This document shows positions 1-8,545 of a stretch of 43,770 nucleotides of DNA, in pieces. This DNA comes from Prolixibacteraceae bacterium (GTDB lineage: Bacteria > Bacteroidota > Bacteroidia > Bacteroidales > Prolixibacteraceae), in assembly GCA_009773765.1 (NCBI GenBank), contig WTWZ01000011.1:1-43770 (forward strand), read 5' to 3'. The number at the start of each line of letters is the position of its first letter. The stretch's first letter is position 1. Under the pieces are notes generated by a model, which saw only the letters and a list, made by a program, of their open reading frames with translations, had not been told where the DNA came from and ran no database searches. A program made the position numbers and the translations under genes.

Positions 1-990
1 TTCTATTTTTTCAAATAACTCAGAACTTGAACGATAAGTATAAAAATCGACATTGGGCAAAAAATTTTCAGGATAAATGCCGTCTTCACTAATCAAGAAA
101 GCTCCGCAACCTATAGTTTCATAGTTTCGCATATTGTCTTTAAATAAACCATTATAATTAGTAAAACCATTCACCACGATTTTACTTCTTGCAATAGTTT
201 CATATAGTTGCCGTCCATAGATAGGAAACAGTGAATTTTTAGTGATAATTCCTGGAGCAACCGGAATAAAACATGTAATCTTTCTAAAACCTCTTTTATT
301 GATTAATGGTTTTTTCTGATTAAAACCTTGCAAGTGAAGTTTGAAATTAAAGCCCTTAATCTTTGTCCATTTCACTAATTCCTGCAGAATTTTATTTCTT
401 TCCGAAAAGAAATATTCCCCATATTGGCCATAATAGAGAATGTCAATATCTTTCACTTTCTGGTTCAGTTCATCCCATGATTTCGGAAAAGCGGCAGGTA
501 ATAATGATGATTTAAAACCATGTTGATTCCAATATTTTATATATGGCTCAAACAATGAAAATCTTAGATCATATTTTTCATGGAAGGACGGGCTATTTGT
601 AATAATAGAATCCCAACATACCTTCACTAAATCTTTTTTGTGATGAACTTTTTCAATAAAATTATTGTCATAGTATGGTGAAAAATTATAAAACACATCG
701 GGTTTGAATTCTTCCAATTGAGCAAACTTAATTTCTTCCAGATTTTTTGTTTTAAGTCCATTTTCTGCCGCCCACCTGAATTGTAAAGCTTCATAGTTCC
801 AAATGGTACAAAAAACTTCTTCTGCCCTTCCTTCCAAAGCAGGTTGAAGCATATAACAACTTGAATAGCCATCATTAATTAATAAGTCCCTCCAATCTTT
901 AAAGGACAAATTATTCTGAATTGGTTTGTATCTATCTTCAAAATACTTAGTGTATTGATTGTATTTATGAAAACATTGATATACTTTCAT
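1..990 (-). CDS. CgeB-like glycosyltransferase, 3' end outside window
   Basis: An open frame runs from an ATG at 990 to the left edge without a stop, giving 330 residues of a partial protein that starts MKVYQCFHKYNQYTKYF. The C-terminal part carries NMRNYETIGCGAFLISEDG, which fits the C-terminal glycosyltransferase signature of CgeB-like proteins (Glyco_trans_1_2), where a conserved Asn/Arg/Glu cluster precedes a Gly-x-Gly turn. No signal peptide or membrane segment is visible, so it is probably a cytoplasmic sugar transferase acting on the polysaccharide made by this locus. It is the last visible gene of the minus-strand operon, about 60 bases after the TupA-like gene. The sugar donor and acceptor cannot be read from the sequence. 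Confidence 0.65.
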   Translation of the reverse strand, partial: MKVYQCFHKYNQYTKYFEDRYKPIQNNLSFKDWRDLLINDGYSSCYMLQPALEGRAEEVFCTIWNYEALQFRWAAENGLKTKNLEEIKFAQLEEFKPDVFYNFSPYYDNNFIEKVHHKKDLVKVCWDSIITNSPSFHEKYDLRFSLFEPYIKYWNQHGFKSSLLPAAFPKSWDELNQKVKDIDILYYGQYGEYFFSERNKILQELVKWTKIKGFNFKLHLQGFNQKKPLINKRGFRKITCFIPVAPGIITKNSLFPIYGRQLYETIARSKIVVNGFTNYNGLFKDNMRNYETIGCGAFLISEDGIYPENFLPNVDFYTYRSSSELFEKIE

Positions 991-1022
991 GATTTTCAGG
1001 TTCTAACTAGAAAGTTGGTTTA

Positions 1023-1064
1023 AATTCCAATTTAAATCGAAATATTTAAGTTTAAATTGGAATT
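1023..1064. repeat. AT-rich perfect inverted repeat at the end of the TupA-like gene
   Basis: Two perfectly complementary 14-base arms, AATTCCAATTTAAA at 1023-1036 and its complement at 1051-1064, are separated by a 14-base loop. The right arm contains the stop codon of the TupA-like gene. No T-run follows on the minus strand, so it is not a standard intrinsic terminator. It may stabilise mRNA 3' ends or reduce expression of the downstream glycosyltransferase. Confidence 0.6.
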
Positions 1065-1978
1065 CTTTTTCTGTTTCTTTTAGGTAAGATTAGCTGTTTA
1101 CCCATTAAATCAAGCGTTTCATCGGTAAAGTTGATCATCATTCCACCATGTGGTGTGAATGTCAACTCACCAAAATATAACCGCCCCTCAACTTCGTATA
1201 AATCAACTCTGACATATGGGAATGGTTCTGAAAGTGAAACTGCGATTTGCAGCATAGCATCCAAATTCTGAGGTTTTTCAAAATCCCCTCCTTCATTTTT
1301 CAGTACATTTATTCTTTCCCAATTTAAATTATAAGCTGTCCTCATTTTAGAATTTTCACTTCGGTTATAATAAACCAAAATACAAAATGGCTGACCGTTC
1401 AGACAGTGAATTTTAAAATCTGCAACAGAAGTTGAATTTACCGGATGTTCCAGGTATTTTTCACATATAATTCTTGGCTTTATTCTAGCATATTGCCATT
1501 CTCCTGTTCTTAAACCATAAATAGAATTAAGCCAGAAATTTAATTTCGTTTTTACATCTGCAATTTTCAAAGTACTCTTATCGCTACATATTATGTTATA
1601 TCCGCAACCATGAGTAGCTTTTAACGCAAACTTTTGAGGAAGATTATCGAAATCAATTTCATCAACTGTATCATAAACCCCATACAGTTCATTCAAAATA
1701 TTTGATAGTCTTTTTGAACCAAGGTATTCACGCACTAAAAACTTATCAGTACATTTAACTGTTAATTCATTTTCATAATATAATTTTAACCACATCAATT
1801 TTTCATTAATGCTTTTTGGAACCCGGAGATTTAAATATTTTCCTGTAAATACGTGGTAAATATATTTGGAAAACAAAACTTTAAAATTTTTCGAAAAAAA
1901 CTCAGGGGAACTTCTACAAATTATGAAAATTAATTTATAAACTATTTTTTTATAATATGCAGAAAAAAAATTCACCAT
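1052..1978 (-). CDS. TupA-like ATP-grasp protein (putative polysaccharide glycosyl/peptidyl ligase)
   Basis: This 308-residue protein matches the TupA-like ATP-grasp family, often annotated as a glycosyltransferase in capsule loci. Recognisable stretches are SINEKLMWLKLYY near residue 57, FALKATHGCGYNIIC near residue 117 (an ATP-grasp nucleotide loop) and PYVRVDLYEVEGRLYFGELTFTPHGG near the C-terminus, holding the acidic metal-binding positions. Family knowledge links TupA to joining an amino acid or acidic group to a cell-surface polymer; the exact reaction here is unknown. The ATG at 1978 lies about 70 bases downstream of wzt. The N-terminus is basic and hydrophobic (residues 1-25) and may lie against the membrane. 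Confidence 0.65.
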   Translation of the reverse strand: MVNFFSAYYKKIVYKLIFIICRSSPEFFSKNFKVLFSKYIYHVFTGKYLNLRVPKSINEKLMWLKLYYENELTVKCTDKFLVREYLGSKRLSNILNELYGVYDTVDEIDFDNLPQKFALKATHGCGYNIICSDKSTLKIADVKTKLNFWLNSIYGLRTGEWQYARIKPRIICEKYLEHPVNSTSVADFKIHCLNGQPFCILVYYNRSENSKMRTAYNLNWERINVLKNEGGDFEKPQNLDAMLQIAVSLSEPFPYVRVDLYEVEGRLYFGELTFTPHGGMMINFTDETLDLMGKQLILPKRNRKRIPI

Positions 1979-2051
1979 AATTAACAGATTTAATAAAATT
2001 AGTTAAGAAAAATCTTTTGTGACAATCAGTTCGGTTTTTTCCACAACAGGA

Positions 2052-3320
2052 TTACGACCATTCTTGTTCGAATAGAACTGTGCCAGCGCTCCAAACAACA
2101 CCTGAGTTATAAAAATCATTATCTATAACATCAAATTTTATTGATTCACTAATATAATATACTATTTCATTTTGAAACTTAATCTCAAAACCAACAAAAT
2201 AGGTTCCTTGATTAAGTGCAAGTCTATCAAATTCGACCTGCACTAAAAATTCTTCTTCTCCCTCAACTTTATAAATTTTTGATTTTAGTTTGGATGAAAA
2301 ATAATGAATGTAATAGCCTCGCTGATTTGTAATTCTCCCGGCAAGTTCCAAATTTCCCTTAAGTTTCATCGCATTTAAAATCTGCACTTGCAAAATGACC
2401 CTTTCGGTGTTAATTACTAAGCCACATTCACTTCCCTTTGAATTAATTGCTACTTTGCCAATTCTAAGGATTCCATTGTGCTTATAATCAGTTCTATTGG
2501 CAAGATTAAAACCGGAAACTGTTTGATGACCATCGGTTAAATATTCATTTACAATATCATGAATATTTCCGGTTTTATAAATTAGACCATCTTTTAACCA
2601 AATTCCTGCTTTGCATAATCCCTTAACTGAAGTCATATTATGACTAACAAACAAAACAGTTCTACCATAATCATTAGAAACTTCCTGCATCTTTCCAACT
2701 GCTTTTTTCTGAAATTCAGCATCTCCAACAGCCAGAACTTCATCAACGACAAGTATTTCGGGTTCAAGATGTGCAGCAATAGCAAATCCGAGCCTGACAG
2801 TCATCCCGCTTGAATACCGTTTTACAGGAGTATCAACATAGCGTTCCACACCCGAAAAATCCACAATCTCATCGAATTTTCGGGTAATTTCACCTTTGGT
2901 CATCCCCATAATTGAACCATTCATATAAATATTTTCACGTCCTGTCATTTCCTGATGAAATCCTGTACCAATTTCAAGAAGCGAAGCGATACGACCTTTT
3001 GCTTTAATAGTACCCTCTGTTGGTTTGGTTACTTTGGAAAGGATTTTTAAAAGTGTCGATTTTCCGGCACCATTTTTTCCAATAATACCCAAAACTTCTC
3101 CCTTTTTTAGCTCAAAGTCAATATTGCGAAGTGCCCAAACATAATCGGTCCCTCCTTTGTGGGCACGGTCATTAGTTTCACTTAACTTCAGATATGGATC
3201 TTCCATTCCCCTGATTTTATGAAACCATCTGTTTAAATCATGACTTAAGGTACCTGTCCCAATTTGACCAAGCCTGTATTGTTTACTTATATTTTGAAAT
3301 ATTATTGCAACGTCCTCCAT
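2052..3320 (-). CDS. wzt: Polysaccharide ABC exporter, ATP-binding subunit Wzt-like
   Basis: The 422-residue protein has an ABC ATPase domain (about residues 1-250) followed by a C-terminal beta-rich extension of about 170 residues, as in Wzt proteins that recognise the sugar terminus of the chain to be exported. Visible motifs are Walker A GIIGKNGAGKSTLLKIL, signature YSSGMTVRLGFA, Walker B ILVVDEVLAVGD and the switch histidine in VLFVSHN. It should energise export of an undecaprenyl-linked glycan across the inner membrane with the Wzm permease encoded just upstream. The C-terminal domain suggests export depends on a specific chain end. The two genes are 28 bases apart in the same operon. 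Confidence 0.9.
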   Translation of the reverse strand: MEDVAIIFQNISKQYRLGQIGTGTLSHDLNRWFHKIRGMEDPYLKLSETNDRAHKGGTDYVWALRNIDFELKKGEVLGIIGKNGAGKSTLLKILSKVTKPTEGTIKAKGRIASLLEIGTGFHQEMTGRENIYMNGSIMGMTKGEITRKFDEIVDFSGVERYVDTPVKRYSSGMTVRLGFAIAAHLEPEILVVDEVLAVGDAEFQKKAVGKMQEVSNDYGRTVLFVSHNMTSVKGLCKAGIWLKDGLIYKTGNIHDIVNEYLTDGHQTVSGFNLANRTDYKHNGILRIGKVAINSKGSECGLVINTERVILQVQILNAMKLKGNLELAGRITNQRGYYIHYFSSKLKSKIYKVEGEEEFLVQVEFDRLALNQGTYFVGFEIKFQNEIVYYISESIKFDVIDNDFYNSGVVWSAGTVLFEQEWS

Positions 3321-3348
3321 ATTGTTGTTTTTAACTTAAAAGAACGGA

Positions 3349-4227
3349 TCAGATAGTGTCCATAAATCCCTTTTCCACCTTATTAAATACCAAAGTTCCA
3401 ACCGATAGTATTAGAATCATAAATACAAAGCTGTATAACAAATGAGAAATTTCAAAAGATTGCTGATTCAGAAACCCATATTTAAAGGTTTCCACTACTG
3501 CAGTCATTGGATTTGCAACAATTAGCCATCTGTATTTTTCAGGCGTAGCACTTAACGGGTAAATTACTGGGGTGGCATACATCCAAAGCTGTACTCCAAA
3601 TTGCACTAAAAATACGAGATCTTTATACTTGGTTGTCATAGCGGTGATAATCATTCCAAACCCTAGCGCCAAACCTGCCATAATCAAAATCAACACAGGG
3701 AAAAATAAAACACCAGAATTAGGATGAACAGAAACACCTTGTAATAAATAGTATAAATAAATTGCTATGAAAAGAATAAACTGAATTCCAAAACGGACCA
3801 GGTTTGCAATAATAATAGATAAGGGAACCACAATCCGGGGAAAATAAACTTTACCGAAAATCTGTTGATTTTCTTTGAAGGTTGTTGATGTTCTGATCAG
3901 ACAATCAGAGAAATAATTCCAGCATAAAATTCCTGCCATATAGAACAAACCTTGCGGTAATCCATTAGTTGAAATTCCTGCCAAACCACTGAAAACAACA
4001 ATAAACATTAGCGTGGTGAACAATGGCTGAATAAAAAACCACAAAGGCCCCAGTATCGTTTGTTTATAAAATGTAACAATATCCCTTTTTACAAACATCA
4101 TTAATAAATCCCTATATCTCCATATCTCCTTCAAATCTATTTCAAATATGCTTGTTTGAGGTTTTATTATAATATCCCAATCCACTATTTTACCTTTTGA
4201 TAACCGGCTGTTTCTGCTTAAATCCAT
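3349..4227 (-). CDS. wzm: Polysaccharide ABC exporter, permease Wzm-like
   Basis: The 292-residue membrane protein belongs to the ABC-2 type permease family. A cytoplasmic N-terminus with the coupling-type sequence YRDLLMMFVKRDIVTFYKQTILGPLWFFIQP precedes about six hydrophobic segments from residue 60 to 285. This layout is typical of Wzm/KpsM-like exporters of O-antigen or capsule. It sits three bases after the aminotransferase stop codon and is followed by wzt, so the two exporter subunits are co-transcribed. Its presence beside a Wzx flippase further up the operon is unusual (see findings). Confidence 0.9.
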   Translation of the reverse strand: MDLSRNSRLSKGKIVDWDIIIKPQTSIFEIDLKEIWRYRDLLMMFVKRDIVTFYKQTILGPLWFFIQPLFTTLMFIVVFSGLAGISTNGLPQGLFYMAGILCWNYFSDCLIRTSTTFKENQQIFGKVYFPRIVVPLSIIIANLVRFGIQFILFIAIYLYYLLQGVSVHPNSGVLFFPVLILIMAGLALGFGMIITAMTTKYKDLVFLVQFGVQLWMYATPVIYPLSATPEKYRWLIVANPMTAVVETFKYGFLNQQSFEISHLLYSFVFMILILSVGTLVFNKVEKGFMDTI

Positions 4228-4230
4228 ACA

Positions 4231-5451
4231 TTAAAATTTATTCAGCATAGAAACAACTTGTTCAACTTCACTTTCAACCATAAACGGGCTTAATGGCAAA
4301 CTCAATACCTGCTCACTAATTTTTTCTGTAACAGGAAAGTCAAAATTGTTCCACTCCTTATATGCCAACTGTTTGTGCGGTGGTATAGGATAATGAATTA
4401 ATGTTTGAATTCCTTTTTCTGAGAAATATTTTTGCAGATTATCCCGACGTGGGTGGCGGATGACGAACAGGTGAAAAACATGAGAGGCCCCCCAACCCCC
4501 CAGGGGGGCGGGAAAGAAACTCTTTCCAAAACTATTTTCAGTTTTGACATATTTATCAGATGTTACATAAAAATCCTTGCTTACAGGTAATATGATGTCT
4601 TGATTTATGATATTTTCACAGTAGAATTGCGCGATTTCCTGGCGATGTTTATTATCCTCATCAAGTCGCGGAAGCTTTATGCGAAGTATTGCAGCCTGTA
4701 TTTCATCCAAACGGGAATTTAACCCTTTGAAATTGCATACATATTTTTTATTTGATCCATAATTTGCCAATGCCCGAATTACTGATGCCAGTTCATCGTC
4801 ATTGGTTGTAACAGCACCTCCATCACCCAAACATCCCATGTTTTTACCCGGGTAAAAACTGTGACCAGCAGCATTCCCAATTGCACCTGTCCTTATCAAG
4901 TTTTGCTCCTCTTGAAGTCCCCCTTTGGGGGATTTAGGGGGCTTGTAACATACTCCAACGGACTGAGCATTGTCCTCTATCAATTTTAAATTATATTTAT
5001 CAATCAACTGCTGAATTTCAGGGCGCATTGCATTCTGCCCGTACAAATGAACCAGCATAATTCCCCTGGTTTTTTCAGTAATCTTTTCTTCAATTTTAAA
5101 TGGATCGATATTGTAAGTATTTATATCAGCTTCAACCAGTACCGGAGTTAAACGATTGTCGCTTATAGCTAATATTGAAGCGATAAAAGTATTTGCAGGA
5201 ACTATAATCTCATCCCCCTCTTGCATTTGGCCAATTTCAATATATGCCTTTAAAATCAACCGTAATGCATCCAATCCGTTTGCAACGCCTATGCAATGTT
5301 TGGTTCCAATAAATGCTGCAAATTCATTTTCAAAAGCATTAACCTCGTTACCCTGCAAATACCAGCCTGAATCAAGAACACGTTTAACTGCCCTTGAAAT
5401 GTCAGGTTCGAAACTGTCGTTGATGGCTTTTAAATCGAGAAATTTGATCAT
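4231..5451 (-). CDS. fdtB: DegT/DnrJ/EryC1/StrS sugar aminotransferase, FdtB-like, with two repeat-derived insertions
   Basis: This PLP-dependent aminotransferase is expected to convert a dTDP-3-keto-6-deoxyhexose, the product of the FdtA-like isomerases of this operon, to the 3-amino sugar. Family hallmarks are [27 protein letters not shown] and the PLP-lysine region [20 protein letters not shown]. The protein is 406 residues long; typical members have about 365-375. The excess is explained by two tracts that look foreign: residues about 170-187 (with [10 protein letters not shown]) and about 300-322 (with PAPLGGWGA). Both are encoded by G/C-rich palindromic repeats at 4915-4944 and 4486-4512. 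Removing them restores the expected joins to [13 protein letters not shown] and to [10 protein letters not shown]. The symbol is inferred from context; activity with the insertions is uncertain. Confidence 0.85.
   Translation of the reverse strand: MIKFLDLKAINDSFEPDISRAVKRVLDSGWYLQGNEVNAFENEFAAFIGTKHCIGVANGLDALRLILKAYIEIGQMQEGDEIIVPANTFIASILAISDNRLTPVLVEADINTYNIDPFKIEEKITEKTRGIMLVHLYGQNAMRPEIQQLIDKYNLKLIEDNAQSVGVCYKPPKSPKGGLQEEQNLIRTGAIGNAAGHSFYPGKNMGCLGDGGAVTTNDDELASVIRALANYGSNKKYVCNFKGLNSRLDEIQAAILRIKLPRLDEDNKHRQEIAQFYCENIINQDIILPVSKDFYVTSDKYVKTENSFGKSFFPAPLGGWGASHVFHLFVIRHPRRDNLQKYFSEKGIQTLIHYPIPPHKQLAYKEWNNFDFPVTEKISEQVLSLPLSPFMVESEVEQVVSMLNKF
4486..4512 (+). repeat. C6/G6 palindromic repeat inserted in the aminotransferase gene (copy 1)
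   Basis: The sequence has the form AGG-C6-AA-C6-A-G6-CGGG. It can fold into a six-pair G:C stem with a one-base loop. It lies in frame within the FdtB-like gene, encoding PAPLGGWGA on the minus strand. It resembles the copies at 4915-4944 and 42021-42048 but lies in the opposite orientation to copy 2. Confidence 0.75.
4915..4944 (-). repeat. C5/G5 palindromic repeat inserted in the aminotransferase gene (copy 2)
   Basis: On the minus strand it reads AAG-C5-TAAAT-C5-AAA-G5-ACTT, a five-pair G:C hairpin preceded by a further C5 tract. It encodes [10 protein letters not shown] in frame with the aminotransferase. The same layout recurs on the plus strand at 42021-42048, so this is a dispersed repeat, not native coding sequence. 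Confidence 0.8.
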
Positions 5452-5557
5452 ACTTCAAAGATTGATTTTTATTGTTGATTAGTTAAGTCGGGATTACAAA
5501 ATTACATGTAATAAACAACCTTCTACCTGGCTAAGGTTGACGCACAGGCTGACCGTA

Positions 5558-6604
5558 TTACAAACTCTTAATTTTCTGCCCTATTTTATATTTATAATAT
5601 GCAATTTTCATTTTTGAAATATAACAAACCGACCACAATTTGCTATACAATGAACCGGATGGTTTTTTATATTCAGACAGATAAATGAATGGTTTTTCAT
5701 CTCTCTTATCATTGATATAGGAAGCAATGTTGTGAACATTATCAATCCAAATTCCATTAGTTGGATCACTCGCATATTTACAAATTGCCTCAAGTGTTAT
5801 TTTGGAAGTAACCAAATTATATCCAGTATCATTATGTTCTCCAACATCATGGCCTGTTAATATTAACCATTGTCCTTTTTTTCTGGCATTTTCAATTAAT
5901 TCCAATATTTCTTCAAACGATTTGTTGTCGATACTTTCAGCGGGTAGCTGAGCCATATCACAAAATACCGGATTAACAGTACCGGATGAATATAACCGCC
6001 CGCTTTCAAACATAGATGAAATTAGAGGCACGTAACTTTTGGCATTCACACCCATGCCTACAAATGTTTGTCCGCAGGGATAGGCAAATGAAACGGGCTG
6101 AACCCCCAGCACTTCTGCTATGATTTTATTTGCAGTGTTAATATCGTTATAAATATCGGTCAGACTGTAATTTTCCAATGTTTTTCTGCGATGCCATCCA
6201 AAATTAACTGAACACGGATGTGTAGTTGTATGATTTCCTATTTCATGGCCATTTTCTATTGCCCTTTTCCAATCATCAATATGTGGCGCCAAATTTTCTG
6301 GTGAAACATAAAAAGTACCCTTAACATCATATTTATCCAAAATTGAAATTCCACCACTGTCAATTTGTGAAATTCTTGCGTCGTCAAAAGTTATACTCAA
6401 GGCCATTTTATTATTGTCAGGCCAGAAAAAATTAACAGTGTCCCGTGTTGTATATTCCATTGGATAGAATTGTTCCGAAAAGTACACCTCCGTTTCATAT
6501 TTTAACACAAAGATGAACACCAGCAAAATCAAAACAATGTTAAAAGTTATGGATAGCCAAACAAATTGCTTTCTTCCAAAAGTCAATAATTTTCTAATAT
6601 TCAT
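5558..6604 (-). CDS. Membrane-anchored NodB-type polysaccharide deacetylase
   Basis: The 348-residue protein has an N-terminal transmembrane anchor (about residues 12-36) and a NodB homology domain. Motif 1 is visible as SITFDDARIS (metal-binding and catalytic Asp) and motif 2 as GHEIGNHTTTHP (metal-binding histidines). Later family elements are SFAYPCGQ and LILTGHDVG. The domain should face the periplasm and remove N-acetyl groups from, or otherwise hydrolyse, an amide on the exported glycan. Its ATG at 6604 immediately follows the stop codon of the acetyltransferase fusion (6605), suggesting translational coupling. Acetyltransferase and deacetylase side by side would allow partial acetylation of the polymer, which is inference. 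Confidence 0.85.
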   Translation of the reverse strand: MNIRKLLTFGRKQFVWLSITFNIVLILLVFIFVLKYETEVYFSEQFYPMEYTTRDTVNFFWPDNNKMALSITFDDARISQIDSGGISILDKYDVKGTFYVSPENLAPHIDDWKRAIENGHEIGNHTTTHPCSVNFGWHRRKTLENYSLTDIYNDINTANKIIAEVLGVQPVSFAYPCGQTFVGMGVNAKSYVPLISSMFESGRLYSSGTVNPVFCDMAQLPAESIDNKSFEEILELIENARKKGQWLILTGHDVGEHNDTGYNLVTSKITLEAICKYASDPTNGIWIDNVHNIASYINDKRDEKPFIYLSEYKKPSGSLYSKLWSVCYISKMKIAYYKYKIGQKIKSL

Positions 6605-7714
6605 TTACTTATATAATTTACGATAGGCTACTTCAATTGTACCATTGAACATTATATATGTTTTACCGCAACTGCTGCAAATTAATCGGCTGTCAAGCTT
6701 TTTTCCACATTCGCAAATATATGCTTTAAAACTGGCCGGATGACCGTACCATAAGTTATAATCAGGAACATTCTTTGTGATAACGCTTCCTGCTCCTATC
6801 ATTGCAAATTTACCAATAGTAACCCCTCCAATTATTGTTGAATTAGCTCCTATACTTGCACCTTCCTTAACTGTTGTTCTTAAAAACTGTAATGGATAGA
6901 GTTTTGATCGGGGTGAAATATCATTTGTAAATGCCACATTGGGGCTAATAAAAACATTGTTTTCAATTCTCAAACCATCCCAAAGCTGAACACCGGATTT
7001 TACTGTTACATTATCGCCGATAATAACATCATTTTCAACAAAAACATTAAAATTCAGATTACAGTTTTTCCCGATCACTGCGTCCTTTAAAACCACGCAG
7101 TATTGCCATATTGATGTCCCTTCGCCAATGTTAACCGATTGAACCTCGGCTGTTGGATGAATAAACAAGTTAACCTCCGGTTTTTTTGTTTTGGTATTAA
7201 AAAAAGGTATTTCACCCCTCCTTTTGAAGAAATTACCCTTTGATAACAAAAAGTAATAATTGAGTTCGTCCTCTCTCACCATTACTTTTTCAAAGTTTTG
7301 AAAATACCTCAAAACTGCTGTGTTCTTTTTACGAACTTCAAGACGGCAAAATTCTGCTTTTAATCTTTCAAATCCCAGTTCAAAACCAATGAATTGGGCT
7401 TTTATTGCCATTCCCAAAGGCGATTTTGGCAAGAATAACCAACTGCCAATTTCAAAGCTGTTATCATCAAAGTTGTATATGCGAATTGTACCATACTTTT
7501 CCCCTTTTTTATCTTCAGCAATAAAATAGTATTCCTGACCGGATTCCTCCCTTTTTTTATATTTTTTAATCCATTTGATTTGAGCTTCCAAATCGGGAAC
7601 AGTATGTGAAATAAACCTGCTAAGTTTGACATCTGTTCTCAGTTTCAGGATAAATTCTGCATCCTCTTCTTTAACTACACGAAGGACAATACCGTATTTT
7701 TCAATTCGTTGCAC
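6605..7714 (-). CDS. fdtC: Fusion of a GNAT domain and an FdtC/WbbJ-like hexapeptide acetyltransferase with a C-terminal zinc ribbon
   Basis: Residues 1-150 form a RimJ/RimL-type GNAT domain ([40 protein letters not shown]). Residues about 180-330 form a left-handed beta-helix acyltransferase with hexapeptide repeats such as [56 protein letters not shown] and the closing [13 protein letters not shown]. The last 40 residues carry two CxxC-type pairs (ICECGKK and ICSSCGK), suggesting a small zinc ribbon. The helix domain matches 3-N-acetyltransferases that finish dTDP-Fuc3NAc or dTDP-Qui3NAc. Those enzymes are usually about 180 residues and lack the GNAT part. The start is GTG at 7714, 14 bases inside the preceding fdtA; no ATG is available before the conserved GNAT region. 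Confidence 0.8.
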   Translation of the reverse strand: MQRIEKYGIVLRVVKEEDAEFILKLRTDVKLSRFISHTVPDLEAQIKWIKKYKKREESGQEYYFIAEDKKGEKYGTIRIYNFDDNSFEIGSWLFLPKSPLGMAIKAQFIGFELGFERLKAEFCRLEVRKKNTAVLRYFQNFEKVMVREDELNYYFLLSKGNFFKRRGEIPFFNTKTKKPEVNLFIHPTAEVQSVNIGEGTSIWQYCVVLKDAVIGKNCNLNFNVFVENDVIIGDNVTVKSGVQLWDGLRIENNVFISPNVAFTNDISPRSKLYPLQFLRTTVKEGASIGANSTIIGGVTIGKFAMIGAGSVITKNVPDYNLWYGHPASFKAYICECGKKLDSRLICSSCGKTYIMFNGTIEVAYRKLYK

Positions 7715-8135
7715 TGGTCAGACTTTTTTTGAATTGAACGAAAGCATTGTAATTCCTCATGTAATCGGACTTATCGTATTTATGGGAAGCCAGAACAATG
7801 CAGATTGCTCCCGAAGAAAATTCCATCAGTTCCCTCCAAATTCCCGGTAAAACCAGCAAACCAAAATTTGGCCTGTCCAACCTAACAATCTTCTTGTTTT
7901 CACCATCATCAAGCAGTACCTCGAAACTTCCGCTGGCAGCTACAATTAACTGATGCAATTCCCTGTGTGCATGTCCGCCACGACTTTCTCCTCCCGGAAT
8001 ATCATACAGATAATATATCCGGCGCAGGTTAAAAGGAATATTCCGGTTTCCTTCCACCACAGTTGTATTACCTGCCAAATCATTAATCTTATTTAACGGT
8101 ATTACATGGCAATCATAAACACTGGTTTTTCTCAT
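7701..8135 (-). CDS. fdtA: FdtA/QdtA-like dTDP-6-deoxy-hex-4-ulose isomerase (cupin), copy 1
   Basis: The 144-residue cupin matches the WxcM-like/FdtA family, which shifts the keto group of dTDP-4-keto-6-deoxyglucose from C4 to C3. It keeps [25 protein letters not shown]; the paired histidines of the HAH motif are the catalytic ones in characterised FdtA. A following [11 protein letters not shown] strand completes the cupin. It overlaps the second isomerase gene by 4 bases at its start and the acetyltransferase by 14 at its end, so it is tightly coupled to both. It should supply the 3-keto sugar to the FdtB-like aminotransferase. Whether the product is the galacto or gluco epimer cannot be decided from sequence alone. 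Confidence 0.85.
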   Translation of the reverse strand: MRKTSVYDCHVIPLNKINDLAGNTTVVEGNRNIPFNLRRIYYLYDIPGGESRGGHAHRELHQLIVAASGSFEVLLDDGENKKIVRLDRPNFGLLVLPGIWRELMEFSSGAICIVLASHKYDKSDYMRNYNAFVQFKKSLTSATN

Positions 8136-8545
8136 AATCGTTTAAATTTTAAAAACTCCTGATAATCACGAATATAATCATCTTCGGAAAATATTGTTGA
8201 ACTCAGAATAATGGCCAGTGAATTGGTGGAAAAGTTATTAAGCTGTCGCCACAGCCCGTTTGGAATATATAATCCATAATATGAGCGATTCAGGGAGTAG
8301 GTTTTTGTTTCCATGCCATCATCCACGGCAACGTCAAAACTGCCTGACAATGCAACGATGAACTCATGTTGGTCTATAAATGCATGACCGCCATGCGATT
8401 GCCCACCGGGAACATCGTATATCCAGTATGTGCGTTCTATTGCAAAGGGAATCTGATTTTCTTCCTCAATGAAGGACAGACTTCCCCTTGGATCCTCAAT
8501 TTTGGGAAGGTTGATAAGTTTTATGTCTGTGATCGTTGTTTTCAT
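8132..8545 (-). CDS. FdtA/QdtA-like cupin, divergent copy 2
   Basis: The 137-residue protein is clearly paralogous to its downstream neighbour: RTYWIYDVPGGQSHGGHAFIDQHEF followed by ALSGSFDVAVDDG. The second histidine of the HAH catalytic motif is Phe here (HAF). It may be a partner subunit, an isomerase with different stereochemistry, or catalytically impaired. It overlaps the pyruvyl transferase upstream by four bases (ATGA) and copy 1 downstream by four bases, so the three are translationally coupled. Assignment to the FdtA-like cupin family is secure; the reaction is not. Confidence 0.75.
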   Translation of the reverse strand: MKTTITDIKLINLPKIEDPRGSLSFIEEENQIPFAIERTYWIYDVPGGQSHGGHAFIDQHEFIVALSGSFDVAVDDGMETKTYSLNRSYYGLYIPNGLWRQLNNFSTNSLAIILSSTIFSEDDYIRDYQEFLKFKRL

